Source: Candidatus Woesearchaeota archaeon (GTDB lineage: Archaea; Nanobdellota; Nanobdellia; Woesearchaeales; GW2011-AR9). Taken from it: a stretch of 6,171 nt of DNA. Below the pieces are notes generated by a model that saw only the letters and a program-made list of their open reading frames with translations, was not told the origin of the DNA and made no database searches. The stretch covers positions 1 through 6,171 of the forward strand of contig JAGVYX010000042.1 in NCBI GenBank assembly GCA_018303045.1, given 5' to 3'. Below are positions 4,753 to 6,171 of this stretch, in pieces. Position numbers and translations under genes: made by a program. How positions within the stretch are numbered: position 1 is the first letter of the stretch; each line of letters starts with the position of its first letter.

Positions 4753-5709
4753 ATGATAGAAAAATTATCAAAAGTGATGTTAATATTTTTCTCTCTATTG
4801 TTTATAGTTATACCAATAGTTTCTGGTGTTGAAGAATCTTGTTCCTCAATTGATTTTCTTAGTTCTAACAAAAGTTTATGTGATAGAAAAGAAGTAGAAA
4901 TTGAAGGGGAAGTAACAAATCTTAATTTTGAAGTTTCTGCAAAAGGTAATAAGTACACTACCTTTAATCTTAAAGGAGGAAACGAAACTTTCACCGTCTT
5001 TAGTTACAGCTACCTACCAATTGCTGAGAAAGATATAGTCAAAGCTAAAGGAACATTTTTTACGGAATACTCATATGAAAGTTACATTTTTATTAATCAG
5101 ATTAATATCCAACCTTCAGATATAGTAGTATTAAAAGCTAGAAGATTAGTCATTTTGATTTATGTGGGGTCTGTTCTTTTTGTTTTATTACTTGTAGGCA
5201 TATTACTACTAGTCAAAAAAAATAGAGAGAAAGACAAAAAAAAGTTGAATTATATCAAAGGGCACAAATTCGAGTGCTATGCTTTATCTCTTTTCGGCCC
5301 GAAACACTGGGAAATTGAAAATGTCGCGGCAGATATCTCATCAGAAATTGAAAGAAAAGTAAAAAGTGATTCTGACCCGGACATTATAGTTAAGAATAAA
5401 CAAAAAAACCTCAAATTTGCTTTAGAGTGCAAATATCGTTCTGATTTTTTTATTGGTAAAAACGGAAAAAGAGGTCTCGTATGGGAAAAAGATTACAAAA
5501 TAGGAAAATACCAGAAATTTCAGGAAGAAAATGGTTTTCCAGTGTATGTTTTAATTGGAGTTGGTGGGTTTAACCCATCAAGACCAGAGCGGACTTTTCT
5601 CCTCCCTTTGAAAGCACTTAATTATCCTTGGGCTGAAGAAGATTACCTCAAAAAGTTTGAAAGAAAAGTTGATGAACTATTTAGATTAGAAAATAACTAC
5701 TTAAAGTAG
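4753..5709 (+). CDS. Membrane-anchored PD-(D/E)XK nuclease with outside domain
   Basis: The 318 residues fall into four parts. Residues 1-25 are a signal peptide (KLSKVMLIFFSLLFIVIPIV, then SG). Residues 26-125 form an outside domain with two cysteines (30, 43) able to bond and a beta-rich segment from about 46 (VEIEGEVTN ... TTFNLKGG ... VKAKGTFF) that looks like an OB fold. Residues 132-154 are one transmembrane helix, followed by a lysine-rich stretch that should face the cytoplasm. Residues 165-318 look like a restriction-endonuclease fold of the Mrr or Holliday-resolvase kind: Glu174 in GHKFECYAL, SDPDIIV with Asp210, and ALECKY with Glu225 and Lys227, the PD...ExK catalytic set. Cleavage of DNA is thus likely but untested; the role could be processing incoming DNA, nucleotide scavenging or defence. 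The gene is AT-richer than gltX and the PurA-family gene and lies between two transposon-related elements, suggesting transfer. The nuclease call is fairly firm, the OB fold less so. Confidence 0.75.
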   Translation: MIEKLSKVMLIFFSLLFIVIPIVSGVEESCSSIDFLSSNKSLCDRKEVEIEGEVTNLNFEVSAKGNKYTTFNLKGGNETFTVFSYSYLPIAEKDIVKAKGTFFTEYSYESYIFINQINIQPSDIVVLKARRLVILIYVGSVLFVLLLVGILLLVKKNREKDKKKLNYIKGHKFECYALSLFGPKHWEIENVAADISSEIERKVKSDSDPDIIVKNKQKNLKFALECKYRSDFFIGKNGKRGLVWEKDYKIGKYQKFQEENGFPVYVLIGVGGFNPSRPERTFLLPLKALNYPWAEEDYLKKFERKVDELFRLENNYLK

Positions 5710-5825
5710 AGTATATCCTCTCGAACAGTATTAGAAACACTCAGCTGATTTATGTTTTGAGTTAATGGAATTGTTGAGGCAAATACTCTATTAAGATACT
5801 TCTACAACTCATACTCTTTTCTAAA

Positions 5826-5900
5826 AATTGTCCACTATTTTTGATATTTCACTTTGTGAAATCTCCTATCGTCAATTGTCCTTTCAAGTTGGTAGGACAA
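5826..5900 (-). mobile_element. IS200/IS605 end hairpins at the 3' end of tnpA
   Basis: ATTTCAC (5846-5852) and GTGAAAT (5856-5862) form a perfect seven-pair stem with a three-base loop, overlapping the tnpA stop codon. A second perfect seven-pair inverted repeat, TTGTCCT/AGGACAA (5876-5882 with 5894-5900), lies inside the coding end. AATTGTCC at 5874-5881 recurs at 5826-5833. IS200/IS605 elements carry such subterminal hairpins instead of terminal inverted repeats, and TnpA recognises them as single-stranded DNA. The true element end is probably between about 5820 and 5845; it cannot be fixed without the other end. Confidence 0.5.
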
Positions 5901-6171
5901 CCATAAATATCATATTCAAAGACATCTTTGCCCTGCTGTTCTTGAATGTATCTCTTGACCTGTTCTTGAGAAACATGTCCAGCAGAACCGCAGTAATAAC
6001 CTCTTGCCCAGAGATTATCAAAACCTTTTCCGAAATGCTGTTTATATCCAAGATACTTTAAATCTGGAAAACATCTTCTCAACTGTATTGAAGTGTTGCC
6101 TTTCAGCTTATGGATTATCTTGAAAGGTGTTACTGTCGGCTTTGCACCTACAAACAAGTGCAGATGGTCAG
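5849..6171 (-). CDS. tnpA: IS200/IS605 transposase TnpA, C-terminal part
   Basis: This is the C-terminal part (about 107 residues) of a Y1 single-strand transposase; the gene continues beyond the right edge. At the edge it reads DHLHLFVGAKP, containing the metal-binding HUH pair (His-Leu-His, bases 6158-6166). The usual TnpA core follows: FKIIHKLKGNTSIQLRRCFP, then KGFDNLWARGYY, then GHVSQEQVKRYIQEQQ. The Tyr of KRYI (bases 5948-5950) is the expected nucleophile that attacks DNA and forms the covalent intermediate. TnpA of this family works as a dimer, excising and inserting a single-stranded circle. The visible part is intact, with both catalytic motifs and no frameshift. The tail after the catalytic helix (about 30 residues) runs through the element's end hairpins and stops at TGA 5849-5851. 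No accompanying tnpB is visible. It faces the nuclease gene tail to tail across about 140 bases. The family call is secure. Confidence 0.92.
   Translation of the reverse strand, partial: DHLHLFVGAKPTVTPFKIIHKLKGNTSIQLRRCFPDLKYLGYKQHFGKGFDNLWARGYYCGSAGHVSQEQVKRYIQEQQGKDVFEYDIYGCPTNLKGQLTIGDFTK

Noticed and set aside
5828..6061. 77-residue plus-strand frame at the right end
   Set aside because: It is antisense to the clearly recognisable TnpA coding sequence.
1..6171. CRISPR array or tRNA gene
   Set aside because: No regularly spaced repeats with unique spacers and no tRNA cloverleaf or TTCGA-type arm were found on either strand by eye.

Overview
The window looks like part of a small archaeal genome, most likely a DPANN-type lineage. 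The glutamyl-tRNA synthetase is of the archaeal kind, with a long N-terminal extension ahead of the HIGH motif. Three genes have a TATA-like box centred 29-30 bases upstream of the ATG, which is the spacing expected for leaderless archaeal transcripts. The lineage assignment is inference from these features and from the style of the winged-helix protein; no marker here fixes it.

Layout from left to right. Bases 1-293 hold no convincing gene. They contain a run of abutting hairpins (4-174), a tandem 18-base repeat (179-215) and a promoter. The gltX gene (294-1991) follows. Bases 1992-2192 carry a 150-base foldback with very long paired arms and then a Shine-Dalgarno site. Next is a small winged-helix DNA-binding protein (2193-2663). 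It runs directly into a broken adenylate-kinase-like gene (2660-2878) that keeps its P-loop but lacks an ordinary start codon and most of its length. A perfect 11-base inverted repeat and a TATA box precede a divergent adenylosuccinate synthetase (PurA family, 3009-4334). This protein keeps the fold and several substrate-binding residues, but the catalytic histidine, the base-reading lysine and other active-site positions are changed.

The right third (4335-6171) looks like accessory DNA. A gene-free stretch of about 420 bases holds two hairpins and a third that resembles the 3' end of an IS200/IS605-type element (TnpB guide-RNA end). It is followed by an AT-rich gene for a membrane-anchored protein with a signal peptide, an outside domain that is probably an OB fold, one transmembrane helix and a cytoplasmic PD-(D/E)XK nuclease domain. 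At the right edge, on the minus strand, lies the C-terminal part of an IS200/IS605 Y1 transposase (TnpA) with its end hairpin.

The left two thirds are ordinary translation and nucleotide-metabolism genes, although the kinase is decayed and the PurA homologue is atypical. The most unusual items are the remodelled PurA homologue, the membrane-spanning nuclease lying between two transposon-related elements, and the strong RNA-like foldbacks in nearly every intergenic gap. All structure and family calls were made by eye without database searches.
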